A stretch of 64,000 nucleotides of DNA from positions 159,501-223,500 of the forward strand of contig NZ_CANMPJ010000001.1 in assembly GCF_947499705.1 (NCBI RefSeq). Reading direction: 5' to 3'. The position numbers were made by a program, and so were the translations under genes. Shown in pieces: positions 1 to 8,764 of the stretch. The first letter of the stretch is position 1. Every line of letters begins with the position of its first letter. The notes beneath the pieces were generated by a model. That model did not search any database. It saw only the letters and a list, made by a program, of their open reading frames with translations, and was not told where the DNA came from. The stretch is from an uncultured Erythrobacter sp. (GTDB taxonomy: Bacteria > Pseudomonadota > Alphaproteobacteria > Sphingomonadales > Sphingomonadaceae).

Positions 1-331
1 CGTATTGGTGCGCTCCGGTGACTGCGAGCACTTGTGGATGCGCCGCGCGGATCGCGTCAGCCTCTTCGCCCATACAGCCGGTAACAATCACGCGGCCATT
101 TTCCGAGATTGCCTCACCGATGGCAGCAAGGCTCTCTTCCTTGGCGCTGTCGAGGAAGCCGCAGGTGTTCACCAGCACCACGTCGGCGCCTTCATAATCG
201 GGGCTCATCGCATAGCCATCGGCGCGCAGCCGGGTGAGGATACGTTCGGAATCCACGAGCGCTTTGGGGCAGCCGAGGCTGACCATGCCGACGCGTTTCT
301 GATCGGGGAGTGAAGAGGGTGTGCTTGCCAT
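1..331 (-). CDS. rimO: Ribosomal protein S12 methylthiotransferase RimO, N-terminal part
   Basis: This is the first 110 codons of RimO, the radical-SAM enzyme that methylthiolates an aspartate of ribosomal protein S12; the rest lies beyond the left edge. The translated start carries the MTTase N-terminal signature [16 protein letters not shown], followed by [14 protein letters not shown] and TGCMGEEAD. These supply the three cysteines expected to hold the auxiliary iron-sulfur cluster. The [11 protein letters not shown] form points to RimO rather than MiaB, which has a different first motif. The start is the ATG at 331. The radical-SAM CxxxCxxC motif and TRAM domain are not in the window. Confidence 0.9.
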   Translation of the reverse strand, partial: MASTPSSLPDQKRVGMVSLGCPKALVDSERILTRLRADGYAMSPDYEGADVVLVNTCGFLDSAKEESLAAIGEAISENGRVIVTGCMGEEADAIRAAHPQVLAVTGAHQY

Positions 332-403
332 TATGCGCGGCCCACTACACGGGTTCGAGCGATTCCGCTACAGATTGGTCGGTCGCGTGAGGAGGGAACT
401 TAT

Positions 404-811
404 ATGAACGATTTCGCAGTGTGGCCGGTGCTCGCTGGAGCAGCCGCGTTCTTCGTCGTTGGAGCCATCTGGTACGGCGCGCTCTTCAGCAAAGCGTGGC
501 AAAATGCTGCGGGCATGTCTGACGAAGATGTACAGAGCGGCAATATGGCGCTCATTTTCGGGCTGACATTCCTGTTCGAAATGCTGATCGCGATGGTGCT
601 GTGGCACCTCGTCGCACGGACCAATCCAGCGCCGCATGTCGTGATGATGATGTCGGTCGGTTTCGCGGTCGGCGTGATGGTTCCGGCGGTGGGAATTCAC
701 TACCTTTATCTGCGCAAGACGTTGAAGCATTTCCTGATCGATGCCGGACACATGATTGTCGGCATGGCGGTGATGGGCGGGGTGTTTTTGCTCTTCAGAC
801 AGGGGCCTTAA
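404..811 (+). CDS. DUF1761-type integral membrane protein
   Basis: A 135-residue protein with about four hydrophobic segments (roughly residues 5-28, 45-68, 75-98 and 108-130). The sequence WYGALFSKAWQ after the first helix and the overall layout match the DUF1761 family of small inner-membrane proteins, whose function is unknown. A good ribosome-binding site (GAGGAGGG) sits just upstream of the ATG. The gene is convergent with the potassium-channel gene; the two stop codons overlap by four bases. The family call is from recognition of the pattern, without an alignment. Confidence 0.75.
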   Translation: MNDFAVWPVLAGAAAFFVVGAIWYGALFSKAWQNAAGMSDEDVQSGNMALIFGLTFLFEMLIAMVLWHLVARTNPAPHVVMMMSVGFAVGVMVPAVGIHYLYLRKTLKHFLIDAGHMIVGMAVMGGVFLLFRQGP

Positions 812-1920
812 CTGCCCCCATTTCCGTTGGAGTGTCCATCACCGCGAGAATTGCCATTTTCGGTCGGGACAATCTCTACGATGATATCGCCCGCTTGCAG
901 GTTCTGACATTCGTCTTCCCAGAACCCGATGGCACGCCCATTGCGGTAGATTCGCAGGCCGCGTCCGCCGGTTTGCAGTTCCGAAATCGAGCAGCCGCAT
1001 TCTTCTTCTTCGACCACGCGTTCGACCAGTTGCACGCGGCCGGTCACCGAAGCGAGGTCGGCCAAATAGTCTGCTATGTGGGCGCCTTGCGCTGAGCCTG
1101 CGAGCAGCAGTCCTGTGAAACGCACCGGATTGATGACATTGTTTGCACCAGCCTGCCGCGCCAGCAGCTCATTGTCGTCTGCGCGCACGACCACGCTGAT
1201 CGGCACCTTGGGCGCGAGATGGCGCACGGTCAGCACGATCAGGATCGAAGTGTCGTCCCGCCCCGCCGACACCAGCACACTGTCCGCTTCATGGATGCGC
1301 ACTGCCTTCAGCGTCTCGTCGCGGGTCGCATCGGCGGCCATCACATTGACTCCGAGCTTTTCGGCCTCGTGCAGCCGTTCCTCGCTTGGATCGACAACAA
1401 CGATATTGCTCGGATCGCTGCCGCGCTCGATCAGTTCCTCGACGCTCTGCGAGCCCGATACGCCGTAGCCGAGCACGACCACATGGCCGCTGAGTTGTTC
1501 CTGGATCTTGGCCATGCGCCACTTCTCCCAGCTGCGCTTGATGATGAAATTGTAGGCGGTGCCCACAAAAATGAAGAACACCGCAAATCGGATGGGTGTC
1601 ACGATAACTGCCTCCACAAGCCGCGCACGGTCGCTGATCGGGGCGATGTCACCAAAGCCGGTGGTGGTGATCGAGATCATGGTGAAATAAACGACGTCGA
1701 GAAAACTGACCTCGCCATCGAGATTGTCGACCAGCCCTTCGCGATCGAACCAGTGGATCATGATGACGATGAAGATCAGAACCAACGCCGCGCCGAGGCG
1801 GATGCTCAAATCGCCCCAAATCGGCAGACGCACTGCACGGCGCAGCGGTTTGAACCGCTTTTTCTTGCGGCGCTTGGGCGTGTTGCCCGAAAAGATACGA
1901 TCCACGTCGCGCTTCGCCAT
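808..1920 (-). CDS. Potassium channel with RCK (TrkA-N) domain
   Basis: A 370-residue two-transmembrane potassium channel. The N-terminus is strongly basic (KRRKKKRFKPLRR). TM1 is near residues 38-57, the pore helix and filter TTGFGD are at 86-91, and TM2 is near 105-127. A cytoplasmic RCK Rossmann domain starts at about 145 with GHVVVLGYGVSG, the nucleotide-binding glycine motif, and continues with VVVDPSEE. A TrkA-C-like region fills the C-terminus and the last 20 residues are a Gly/Asn/Ser tail. The filter has F in place of the usual Y, a common and functional variant. Such channels gate K+ flux in response to ligands bound by the RCK domain; the ligand cannot be read from the sequence. 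It probably starts at the ATG at 1920, behind a GGGAG site. Confidence 0.9.
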   Translation of the reverse strand: MAKRDVDRIFSGNTPKRRKKKRFKPLRRAVRLPIWGDLSIRLGAALVLIFIVIMIHWFDREGLVDNLDGEVSFLDVVYFTMISITTTGFGDIAPISDRARLVEAVIVTPIRFAVFFIFVGTAYNFIIKRSWEKWRMAKIQEQLSGHVVVLGYGVSGSQSVEELIERGSDPSNIVVVDPSEERLHEAEKLGVNVMAADATRDETLKAVRIHEADSVLVSAGRDDTSILIVLTVRHLAPKVPISVVVRADDNELLARQAGANNVINPVRFTGLLLAGSAQGAHIADYLADLASVTGRVQLVERVVEEEECGCSISELQTGGRGLRIYRNGRAIGFWEDECQNLQAGDIIVEIVPTENGNSRGDGHSNGNGGS

Positions 1921-1943
1921 GCGTCTGTGCTCCCTCGCGCGCC

Positions 1944-2708
1944 TTAGCTCTCGAAACGCCCGGCAAGCGTGTCGATCGAGGAATAGTGCGTCAGGTCTAG
2001 TTGAAGCGGCGTCACCGCCACATAGCCATCGTCGATTGCTTCGAGGTCGGTGCCATGGTCGAGCGTGTGTTCGATAGCGTGCAGGCCGAACCAGAAGTAA
2101 CGATGCCCGCGCGGGTCGCGCCCTTCGACAATCGAGCCGCGCGAATAGTCGTGAAAGCCCTGTCGGACGACGCGAATGCCATTCACTGCCTCAGGGGCGC
2201 GCGGCGGGAAATTTACATTGACGAGAGTCCGCTCGGCAAAAGGTGCATCAAGCAGTGGTTTGATCACTTTCGCCCCCCACTCCCGCGCGGCGCCAAATTC
2301 GGTGTCCGTGCCGTTCGTCTCGCGGCTGTAGACCTGGCTAAGTGCGATGGCGCGGATTCCCGCAAGCGCACCTTCAATCGCGGCTGACACGGTGCCCGAA
2401 TAGGTGATGTCATCGCCGAGATTGGCTCCGCGATTGACGCCGGACAGGATCAGGTCGGGTGGGCCATCCATCACTTCGCGAAGTGCCATCATGACGCTGT
2501 CTGTCGGGGTGCCGGTGACAGCAAAGCGGCGCTCGGCAAACTTCTGCAAGCGGACAGGGCGGTTGAGCGTTAGCGAGTGGCCTGCACCCGATTGCTCTTC
2601 GGATGGCGCACAGACCCAAATGTCGTCGGAGAACTGCCGCGCGATCTCTTCCAGCACCTCAAAACCGGGCGCGTGGTAGCCATCGTCATTGGTCAGAAGG
2701 ATGCGCAT
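1944..2708 (-). CDS. surE: 5'/3'-nucleotidase SurE
   Basis: A full-length (254 residue) SurE, a metal-dependent nucleoside-monophosphate phosphatase linked to stationary-phase survival. The N-terminus MRILLTNDDGYHAPG contains the two metal-binding aspartates. VCAPSEEQSGAGHSLT and LILSGVNRGANLGDDITYSGTV are the other diagnostic active-site segments. Its ATG overlaps the serS stop by one base (TAATG), so the two genes are almost certainly translationally coupled. The usual partner pcm is not seen here. Confidence 0.96.
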   Translation of the reverse strand: MRILLTNDDGYHAPGFEVLEEIARQFSDDIWVCAPSEEQSGAGHSLTLNRPVRLQKFAERRFAVTGTPTDSVMMALREVMDGPPDLILSGVNRGANLGDDITYSGTVSAAIEGALAGIRAIALSQVYSRETNGTDTEFGAAREWGAKVIKPLLDAPFAERTLVNVNFPPRAPEAVNGIRVVRQGFHDYSRGSIVEGRDPRGHRYFWFGLHAIEHTLDHGTDLEAIDDGYVAVTPLQLDLTHYSSIDTLAGRFES

Positions 2709-3988
2709 TACGAGGCGGGCTCCAGCTTGGTGACCCCTCCCATATAGGGATGCAGCGCCTCTGGCACGGCGACGCTACCATCAGTCTGTTGGTAATTCTC
2801 GATAATTGCCACCAACGTGCGACCCACTGCGAGGCCGGAGCCGTTGAGCAAGTGGAAGAACTCGGTCTTCTTCTTCTCACCCTCGGGCCGATAGCGCGCG
2901 TTCATTCGGCGCGGCTGGTATGTGCCGCCATCGGAGCACGAGCTGATCTCGCGATAGGCACCTTGGCCGGGCAGCCAGACCTCGAGGTCATAGGTCTTCA
3001 TCATGTTGCCCATGTCACCCGCGCATAGCGCCACTACGCGGTAATGCAGGCCAAGCGCCTGAAGCAATCCTTCGGCGATCGAGGTGATGCGCTCGAGTTC
3101 GGCAGGGGCTTGCTCGGGTAGCGCCGCACTGATCAGCTCAACCTTCTCGAACTGATGCTGCCGGATGAAGCCGCGCGTGTCGCGCCCTGCTGCGCCCGCT
3201 TCCGAGCGGAAGCAGGGGGTCAGCGCCGTGATACGCATAGGGAAATCGCTCTCGGTAAAGATCTGCTCGCGGAAGGAATTGCCCAGTGTCATCTCCGACG
3301 TGGAGATCAACAGGCGACCATCGGTGGTGCGGAACAGGTCTTCGGCAAACTTGGGCAACTGGCCGGTGCCGTACCCCGCTTCTTCATTGATCAGCAGCGG
3401 CGGATTGCATTCGGTGTAGCCGTGATCGCGTGTGTTCGTGTCGAGCATGAATTGACCGAGCGCACGGTGGAGCCGGGCAATATCGCCGCGTAGGAAGGTG
3501 AAACGTGCACCGGAGATCTTCGCACCGGTTTCAAATTCCATACCCAGCGCCGGGGCGATATCAGCATGCTCCTTGGGCTCGAAATCGAAGCTCGGCTTTT
3601 CACCCCATTCGCGCAGGAAGACATTGTCCTCTTCGCTTTCCCCATCGGGGACCGAAGGATCGAGCAGGTTGGGCAGGGCAAGCATTGTTGCTTTCAACTG
3701 CTCGGCGAACGTCCGATCGCGCTCCTCGAGATCAGGCATTGTCTTTTTGAGTTCGGCAACTTCTGCCTTCAGCGCCTCTGCCTTTTCGGTGTCGCCCTGG
3801 CCCATCGCCTGGCCAATCGCCTTCGAGGCTTCGTTGCGGCGTGATTGCGCTTCTTGGAGCTGCGTTGTCAGCTTGCGGCGCTCTTCGTCCAGCGCAACTA
3901 TCGCCTTGGCAACAGGCTCCATTCCGCGCCGTGCGAGCACTGCGTCGAAAGCGTCGGGATCGTCTCGGATCAAGCGAATATCGTGCAT
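2708..3988 (-). CDS. serS: Seryl-tRNA synthetase
   Basis: A complete 426-residue class II seryl-tRNA synthetase that charges tRNA-Ser. The N-terminal arm (about residues 1-105) is a long antiparallel coiled coil rich in Glu, Lys and Gln. The catalytic core follows with motif 2 around TPCFRSEAGAAGRDTRGF and motif 3 around GSGLAVGRTLVAIIENYQ. The ATG at 3988 gives the canonical MHDIRLIRDDPDAFD start. The gene lies directly upstream of surE with a one-base stop/start overlap. Confidence 0.97.
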   Translation of the reverse strand: MHDIRLIRDDPDAFDAVLARRGMEPVAKAIVALDEERRKLTTQLQEAQSRRNEASKAIGQAMGQGDTEKAEALKAEVAELKKTMPDLEERDRTFAEQLKATMLALPNLLDPSVPDGESEEDNVFLREWGEKPSFDFEPKEHADIAPALGMEFETGAKISGARFTFLRGDIARLHRALGQFMLDTNTRDHGYTECNPPLLINEEAGYGTGQLPKFAEDLFRTTDGRLLISTSEMTLGNSFREQIFTESDFPMRITALTPCFRSEAGAAGRDTRGFIRQHQFEKVELISAALPEQAPAELERITSIAEGLLQALGLHYRVVALCAGDMGNMMKTYDLEVWLPGQGAYREISSCSDGGTYQPRRMNARYRPEGEKKKTEFFHLLNGSGLAVGRTLVAIIENYQQTDGSVAVPEALHPYMGGVTKLEPAS

Positions 3989-4038
3989 GCGCAGCGCTTA
4001 GAGCCTGCTGCATCGATTTGAAAGTGCTGAGAATGGGC

Positions 4039-4076
4039 GGGGTCGGCGCATGGGTTTGGAGAGGAGCGCCGACCCC
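4039..4076 (-). terminator. GC-rich hairpin between TonB receptor gene and serS
   Basis: Two perfectly complementary 11-base arms (4039-4049 and 4066-4076) are separated by 16 bases, just beyond the stop of the receptor gene at 4089 and before serS. The position suits a transcription end for the receptor gene. No clear T-run follows on the minus strand, so it may need Rho or act mainly as an RNA-stabilising hairpin. Confidence 0.45.
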
Positions 4077-4088
4077 TAAGAGAACCGC

Positions 4089-6449
4089 CTAGAAATTGAC
4101 CTCAGCCGTTAAGAAGAAGCGCCGTGGATCGCCGTAGAACCCGGTCAGCGTTCCTTCGAGGCCGAGTGTCGGGACGAATGGTGTGCCCGGAGGCGTGCCG
4201 CCCGCGACAAAGTTGTACCCGGCGACGATGTATTCCTTGTCGAACAGGTTCTTCACATGCCCGCCGATGGAGAAAAGCCCGCTGTCGCTGGTGTAAACGA
4301 TGCTGGCGTCGACCAGCACAAAGCCATCCTGATCAAGGAAGGGGTTGGGCGTTTCAAATTGGCTCGCATCGGAACGCAGCGAGGCGTTGCCGATGAAATC
4401 GATCATCCCGTCGGCTGCGGGGACACCGAGAACAAAGCCCATATGGCCAGTAATGTCCGGCGTGTTCTGGAACACCCGCTGGTCGGCAACATCGACCCCG
4501 AAGGCGTCGATGAACGTGTTGAAGCTCGCATCGAGCACGCCCAGCGACCAATTGACGTTGAAGCGGCTGCCGTCGCCCCAGAAATCGCGGCCAACCAGCG
4601 CGCTGCCTTCGAACTCGAAGCCGTTGACGTCCGCCGATGCGGCGTTGGACGTGATGCCGATGAAGCTGTCATTCACCCCGTCGCCATTGGAATCCAGTCC
4701 GACCGAACCAGGTATCTGAACGTCGTCATACTGGCCGAGGAATGCTGCGAGGCTGATGTTCAGCCGGTTGTCGAGCAGCGAGGCCTTCCAACCGATTTCG
4801 TAACTATCGACGGTCTCGGGCGCGAAGCGCAGGAATTCGAACTGATCGTCGAAATCGACATCGCCATCGCCGTCGAGATCGGGCGCGGCGGTGGTCTGCC
4901 CGCGCGGGTCGAAGCCGCCGCCTTTGAAGCCCTGCGAATAGGTGAAATAGATGTTGTGATCGGGCGTCGGAGTCCAGCTGATCGAAGCGCGCGGATTGAA
5001 ATCCTTGAACGTTTCGCTGCCTTGGAAATCGCTGGTGGTCGCGATTGGAATGGCGGCGCTACCCGGCACGAAAAGGTCTGAGAAGCCGCCGATGAATGTG
5101 GTGCGCAGCACCCGGCTGGTGCGCTCGTCATTGGTGTAACGGCCACCCAAAGAGACGCTGATCGTGTCGGTCACATCGAAGGTGAAATCGCCGAACACCG
5201 ACCACGTCTTTGTCCCGACATCGCCCAATGTCTGCGCGTTCAGGCCCGGCAGGTTGATTAGAGTGCCCGTGTTGAACAGCGCCACGTCGAACGCGGTAAA
5301 GGCGTTGGCGTCGAGGTAGTAGAACCCAAGCACGCCCGAAAGCCGGTCGCCTTCGTAAAGCAGTTGCAGTTCCTGACTGAACTGGTCGTTCTCATAGATC
5401 GCTGGCACATCTAGATCGGCGGCGGGCAGGCTGTCGAAGTCAATCGGCGTTGTCGAGGAATCCTCTCGGTAGCCGGTGATCGATTTCAGCGTCAGCGTGT
5501 CGGTCAGCTCAATCGCGATGTTGAGCGCGCCGCCATAGGCCTCAACCTCCTGATCGACGACGTCGAGACCTGCTCGGGTATCGAACACGTCATCCAGCAC
5601 TGGCGCGCCGGTGAACAGGCCGGGGATCAGTCGCGAACCCTGCCGCGCTTCGCTTTCGTCAATGATGTAATCACCCGACAGGCGGACGAAGAGCGGTCCA
5701 TTGTCGAATTCTATGGTCCCACGCGCGCCCCACACATCGCGGTTGTAGTTCTCGGTGCCGAGGTTGAGATTGTCGCCGAAGCCGCCACGCGAGAGGCGCG
5801 CGCCGCTGGCACCGATCTTGAGGTTGTCGGTGATCGGGGTTGATCCGCTGATGATCAGGTCGGCCTGGTTGAACGAACCGTATGTGCCGCGAATGGACAC
5901 GCTGGTTTCGTCGGGCAGGGCCGCAGTCACATACTTGATCGCGCCGCCAATCGTGTTGCGTCCGTAGAGCGTCCCCTGCGGGCCGCGCAGGATCTCGATC
6001 CGTTCGACGTCATAGATATCGAGCACGGCGGCCTGTGGGCGGTTGAGATAGACGTCGTCGACATAGAGGCCGACGCCCGCTTCGAAGCCTGCAACCGGGT
6101 CCTGCTGGCCGACGCCGCGGATGAAGGCGGTGAGGGTGGTGTTGGTGCCGCGACTGACTTCGAGCGTGATATTGGGAACAACCTGCGCGAGTTCGGTCAG
6201 CGCCTGCACGCCGTTGCGCTCCAGTGTTTCGCCCGTGATCGCGGTGACAGACAGCGGCACATCGATCAGCCGCTCGTCCCGCCGCCGGGCGGTGACGATA
6301 ATGCCCGGACCTTCGTTTACATCAGCAACGTCGCCGTCGACGCCGGTCCCGTTTCCGGGCGCATCCTGAGCAGCAGCAGGTGCCGCAATTGCAGCAAGGC
6401 CTGCACACCCGGCGAGCAGCAGCGCACGGCTGCGAAGTACGGTTTTCAT
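4089..6449 (-). CDS. TonB-dependent outer-membrane receptor
   Basis: A 786-residue TonB-dependent receptor. It starts at the ATG at 6449, behind an AGAGGAACC site and directly before a signal peptide (MKTVLRSRALLLAGCAG to APAAAQ); an upstream in-frame start is less likely. A TonB-box-like stretch (GIIVTARRR) precedes the plug domain, with VPLSVTAITGETLE and RGPQGTLYGRNTIGGAI typical of the siderophore/sugar receptor plug. A 22-strand-type barrel follows and ends in an aromatic residue (VNF). The substrate is not identifiable; receptors with this plug subtype in sphingomonads import siderophores, vitamins or plant-type aromatics and glycans. The gene is divergent from a TetR regulator and their shared promoter holds a palindrome, so regulation by that TetR is likely. 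Confidence 0.93.
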   Translation of the reverse strand: MKTVLRSRALLLAGCAGLAAIAAPAAAQDAPGNGTGVDGDVADVNEGPGIIVTARRRDERLIDVPLSVTAITGETLERNGVQALTELAQVVPNITLEVSRGTNTTLTAFIRGVGQQDPVAGFEAGVGLYVDDVYLNRPQAAVLDIYDVERIEILRGPQGTLYGRNTIGGAIKYVTAALPDETSVSIRGTYGSFNQADLIISGSTPITDNLKIGASGARLSRGGFGDNLNLGTENYNRDVWGARGTIEFDNGPLFVRLSGDYIIDESEARQGSRLIPGLFTGAPVLDDVFDTRAGLDVVDQEVEAYGGALNIAIELTDTLTLKSITGYREDSSTTPIDFDSLPAADLDVPAIYENDQFSQELQLLYEGDRLSGVLGFYYLDANAFTAFDVALFNTGTLINLPGLNAQTLGDVGTKTWSVFGDFTFDVTDTISVSLGGRYTNDERTSRVLRTTFIGGFSDLFVPGSAAIPIATTSDFQGSETFKDFNPRASISWTPTPDHNIYFTYSQGFKGGGFDPRGQTTAAPDLDGDGDVDFDDQFEFLRFAPETVDSYEIGWKASLLDNRLNISLAAFLGQYDDVQIPGSVGLDSNGDGVNDSFIGITSNAASADVNGFEFEGSALVGRDFWGDGSRFNVNWSLGVLDASFNTFIDAFGVDVADQRVFQNTPDITGHMGFVLGVPAADGMIDFIGNASLRSDASQFETPNPFLDQDGFVLVDASIVYTSDSGLFSIGGHVKNLFDKEYIVAGYNFVAGGTPPGTPFVPTLGLEGTLTGFYGDPRRFFLTAEVNF

Positions 6450-6483
6450 GGTCGGTTCCTCTCCAAACCCTCTAATGAATGGT

Positions 6484-6512
6484 TCAATATTGAAAGTTGA
6501 ACCAACTTTCAA
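6484..6512 (-). promoter_or_regulatory. Palindromic operator inside the TonB-receptor promoter
   Basis: TTGAAAGTT (6490-6498) and AACTTTCAA (6504-6512) form a perfect 9-base inverted repeat with a 5-base centre. On the minus strand a sigma-70-like promoter fits over it: -35 TTGAAA at 6512-6507, a 17-base spacer, and -10 TATTGA at 6489-6484. The palindrome thus covers the -35 box and spacer, where a bound repressor would block RNA polymerase. The divergent tetR gene starts 57 bases away and is the obvious candidate repressor. Confidence 0.65.
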
Positions 6513-6568
6513 GTTAGGACTTGTGCGCGATACCATCGCGCCCTAGGCACACATCCAAGGAGTAGGGG

Positions 6569-7204
6569 ATGGACCAGCCAACCGGCAGCCAGACTAGCGT
6601 CGCAGAAAACAAGGCTCCGCGCACCGAGCGCGGGCGCAAGACGCTGCGTAAACTGCTCGATGCCTCGGCCATCGAGTTTGGCGAAAAGGGATTTCATGAA
6701 GCGTCGGTGAGTTCGATCACCCGCCGAGCGGGCGTCGCCTTGGGCAGTTTTTACACCTATTTCGACAGCAAGGACGCGCTTTTCCGCGCTCTCGTCGCGG
6801 ATATGAGCGACAATGTCCGAACCAGCGCACGCGCGGCGCTTTCGGACGATATGGGCGCGCTCGAGGTTGAGGAGGCCGCGCTCGGTGCTTTCCTGAGCTT
6901 TGCGCGCGAGCACCGCGAAATCTACCGTATCATCGACGAAGCGGAATTCGTCGATCCAGCCAGCTATCGCCGCCATTACGAGACGATTGCCGGGCTGATC
7001 GAAAAGCGTTTGGCAGCAGGCACAAAAAGCGGCGAGTTCCGCGAAGGGCTAGGCGAAGTAGAAGCCTGGGCGCTGATGGGAATGAACGTGTTCGTCGGTC
7101 TGCGCTACGCCGTCTGGGCAAAGGAGGGCGAGGGTCGTTCACCGGATGACGTGGCGGCCGTGGTCAATTCGCTCCTCGCCAAGGGTATCGCCCGCCGCGA
7201 ATAA
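6569..7204 (+). CDS. TetR/AcrR family transcriptional regulator
   Basis: A 211-residue one-component regulator. The N-terminal HTH (about residues 22-70) has the TetR signature: ASAIEFGEKGFHEASVSSI, then a recognition helix and GSFYTYFDSKDALF. The C-terminal helical domain would bind an unknown small ligand. The ATG at 6569 has a GGAGTAGGGG stretch upstream. It is divergent from the TonB receptor and probably controls it and itself through the palindrome between them. The gene is convergent with the lipoprotein gene downstream. Confidence 0.9.
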   Translation: MDQPTGSQTSVAENKAPRTERGRKTLRKLLDASAIEFGEKGFHEASVSSITRRAGVALGSFYTYFDSKDALFRALVADMSDNVRTSARAALSDDMGALEVEEAALGAFLSFAREHREIYRIIDEAEFVDPASYRRHYETIAGLIEKRLAAGTKSGEFREGLGEVEAWALMGMNVFVGLRYAVWAKEGEGRSPDDVAAVVNSLLAKGIARRE

Positions 7205-7212
7205 CTCGCGCC

Positions 7213-7989
7213 TTAGGGCTGCGGTAGGTCCAGCAGAACACGCGCAGCGAGCGCAGACACCTGCCCAGCTGAGGCCGGCTGATCGGGCGGGATTGGTGCA
7301 CCGTCGGGCCAAAGAGCAATCATCTCATCCAAGCTAGCCTTCACCGAATCCGCTTTCGGCGTATCGAGCCGGTCGGCCAGTTCTCTAGCAACTGTCACAA
7401 AACCCCAGGCGTCTTGATATTCGCCGGGATCGGTGACTGTCTGCTCCGGAACGGCGATCGTGTATTCGTCGACCGTGACCTCCATTAGATAGCGGATCAG
7501 CGCAACGGGATCGCCGCCCGCCCCTTCGCGCACCGATGCGAGATTGGCTTCTGCAGCTTCAAGCTGTGGCTCGATTTCAGCGGCTGGCTTTCCGCTTTCC
7601 AATGCTGCCGAGACTGCTTCGAATGGTGCCGCGTCGAAGCCGACTTGCGCCAAACCCGCACGCTCGCTGGCATGGGTTTCCGAGACGGGATGAAGCAAGT
7701 GCGGGGCTGCTGCTTTGCTATCGCCTGCACGGTAAAGTGCGATGCCAGCGGCAACGTGGCCCGACATGAAGGCTACGCGCTGCGGCAGAGAGAGCGCGCC
7801 AACATCGCCGCCGCTTTCGCCGCCTTCACCCTCACCGGCCTCGCCGCCGCCTTCTCCGGCTTCCCCGGTCTGGGATGTCTGCGCTGCTTCTCCGCCTTCA
7901 CCACCTTCTCCGGCACAACCAGTCAGACCTGCACCAGCAAGCGCGGTGGCGAGGCCCAGCCCGGCCCAGGTTTTTAACTCGACTTTCAT
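7213..7989 (-). CDS. Gly/Glu-rich lipoprotein of unknown function
   Basis: A 258-residue predicted lipoprotein. The signal sequence ends in a lipobox (LTGC, Cys at about residue 25). A low-complexity linker of about 35 residues, made almost only of G, E, A, S and Q, follows. The rest (about residues 65-258) is helical and predicted soluble, with no catalytic motif that I recognise. The linker suggests a flexible tether between the membrane-anchored Cys and a periplasmic domain. It is a monocistronic unit, convergent with tetR. Confidence 0.65.
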   Translation of the reverse strand: MKVELKTWAGLGLATALAGAGLTGCAGEGGEGGEAAQTSQTGEAGEGGGEAGEGEGGESGGDVGALSLPQRVAFMSGHVAAGIALYRAGDSKAAAPHLLHPVSETHASERAGLAQVGFDAAPFEAVSAALESGKPAAEIEPQLEAAEANLASVREGAGGDPVALIRYLMEVTVDEYTIAVPEQTVTDPGEYQDAWGFVTVARELADRLDTPKADSVKASLDEMIALWPDGAPIPPDQPASAGQVSALAARVLLDLPQP

Positions 7990-8074
7990 TGTGCGTCCTC
8001 CAACGATACCGTGTTCGCCCTGAGCAATAGCTTCAGAGGGAACAGGTGCAACTCAATATCGGGCGGTCCTAGGC

Positions 8075-8752
8075 ATGATCCTGACGATTTCGGCGATCGA
8101 AGACGAAGCGAAGCTGGCGTTCCTGCGCCGCCGGATCGACGCGCTCGATTGGCGCGACGGAAAGGCCACGGCAGGTAAGGTCGCCGCCGCCGTCAAACAG
8201 AACCAACAAGCAGTGATGACCGGTACGGTGGGCCAGGAGATTCAAGAGCAAATCCTCCCGCTGATTAGCAAAAACTCGGTTGTCAAAGCAGCGGCGCGGC
8301 CACGGCAGTTTACGCCTCTGATGATCAGCAAGACCGGTGATGGCGGGCACTATGGGCCGCATGTCGACAATGCGATCATGGCACCGAACGGCACGCGCGT
8401 GCGCACCGACATCGCCTTCACGCTCTTCCTCTCCGATCCCAATGAATACGAAGGCGGCGAGCTAGCGATCCATACCGCTGGCATGATGTCAGAGGCGAAG
8501 CCAAATGCTGGCCAGCTGGTGCTCTATCCCGCGACCAGCATCCACGAAGTTCGCCCCGTGACCGATGGCGAACGCATCGTCTGCGTCGGCTGGATCGAAA
8601 GCCTTGTGCCTGATCAGGCGCAGCGCGAGATGCTGTTCGACTTGGAGAACCTGCGCGTTTCGTTGCGGCAGTCGCTCGATCCAAATTCGATCGAGTTGCT
8701 GACGCTCGACAAGAACATCGCCAACCTGCTGAGAATGTGGTCGGTTACCTGA
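8075..8752 (+). CDS. piuC: Fe(II)/2-oxoglutarate-dependent PKHD-type hydroxylase PiuC
   Basis: A 225-residue protein of the PiuC/YbiX family, which are Fe(II)- and 2-oxoglutarate-dependent oxygenases usually found near TonB-dependent iron-siderophore receptors. The facial triad is visible as H96 and D98 (YGPHVDNA) and H157 (TSIHEV); the 2-oxoglutarate-binding Arg is about R167 (GERIVCVGW). The C-terminal helical region ending in LLRMWSV is typical. Its presence 2 kb from the receptor at 4.1-6.4 kb supports an iron-uptake role for that receptor. The ribosome-binding site is weak. Confidence 0.9.
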   Translation: MILTISAIEDEAKLAFLRRRIDALDWRDGKATAGKVAAAVKQNQQAVMTGTVGQEIQEQILPLISKNSVVKAAARPRQFTPLMISKTGDGGHYGPHVDNAIMAPNGTRVRTDIAFTLFLSDPNEYEGGELAIHTAGMMSEAKPNAGQLVLYPATSIHEVRPVTDGERIVCVGWIESLVPDQAQREMLFDLENLRVSLRQSLDPNSIELLTLDKNIANLLRMWSVT

Positions 8753-8764
8753 GCGCGGGCTCGG

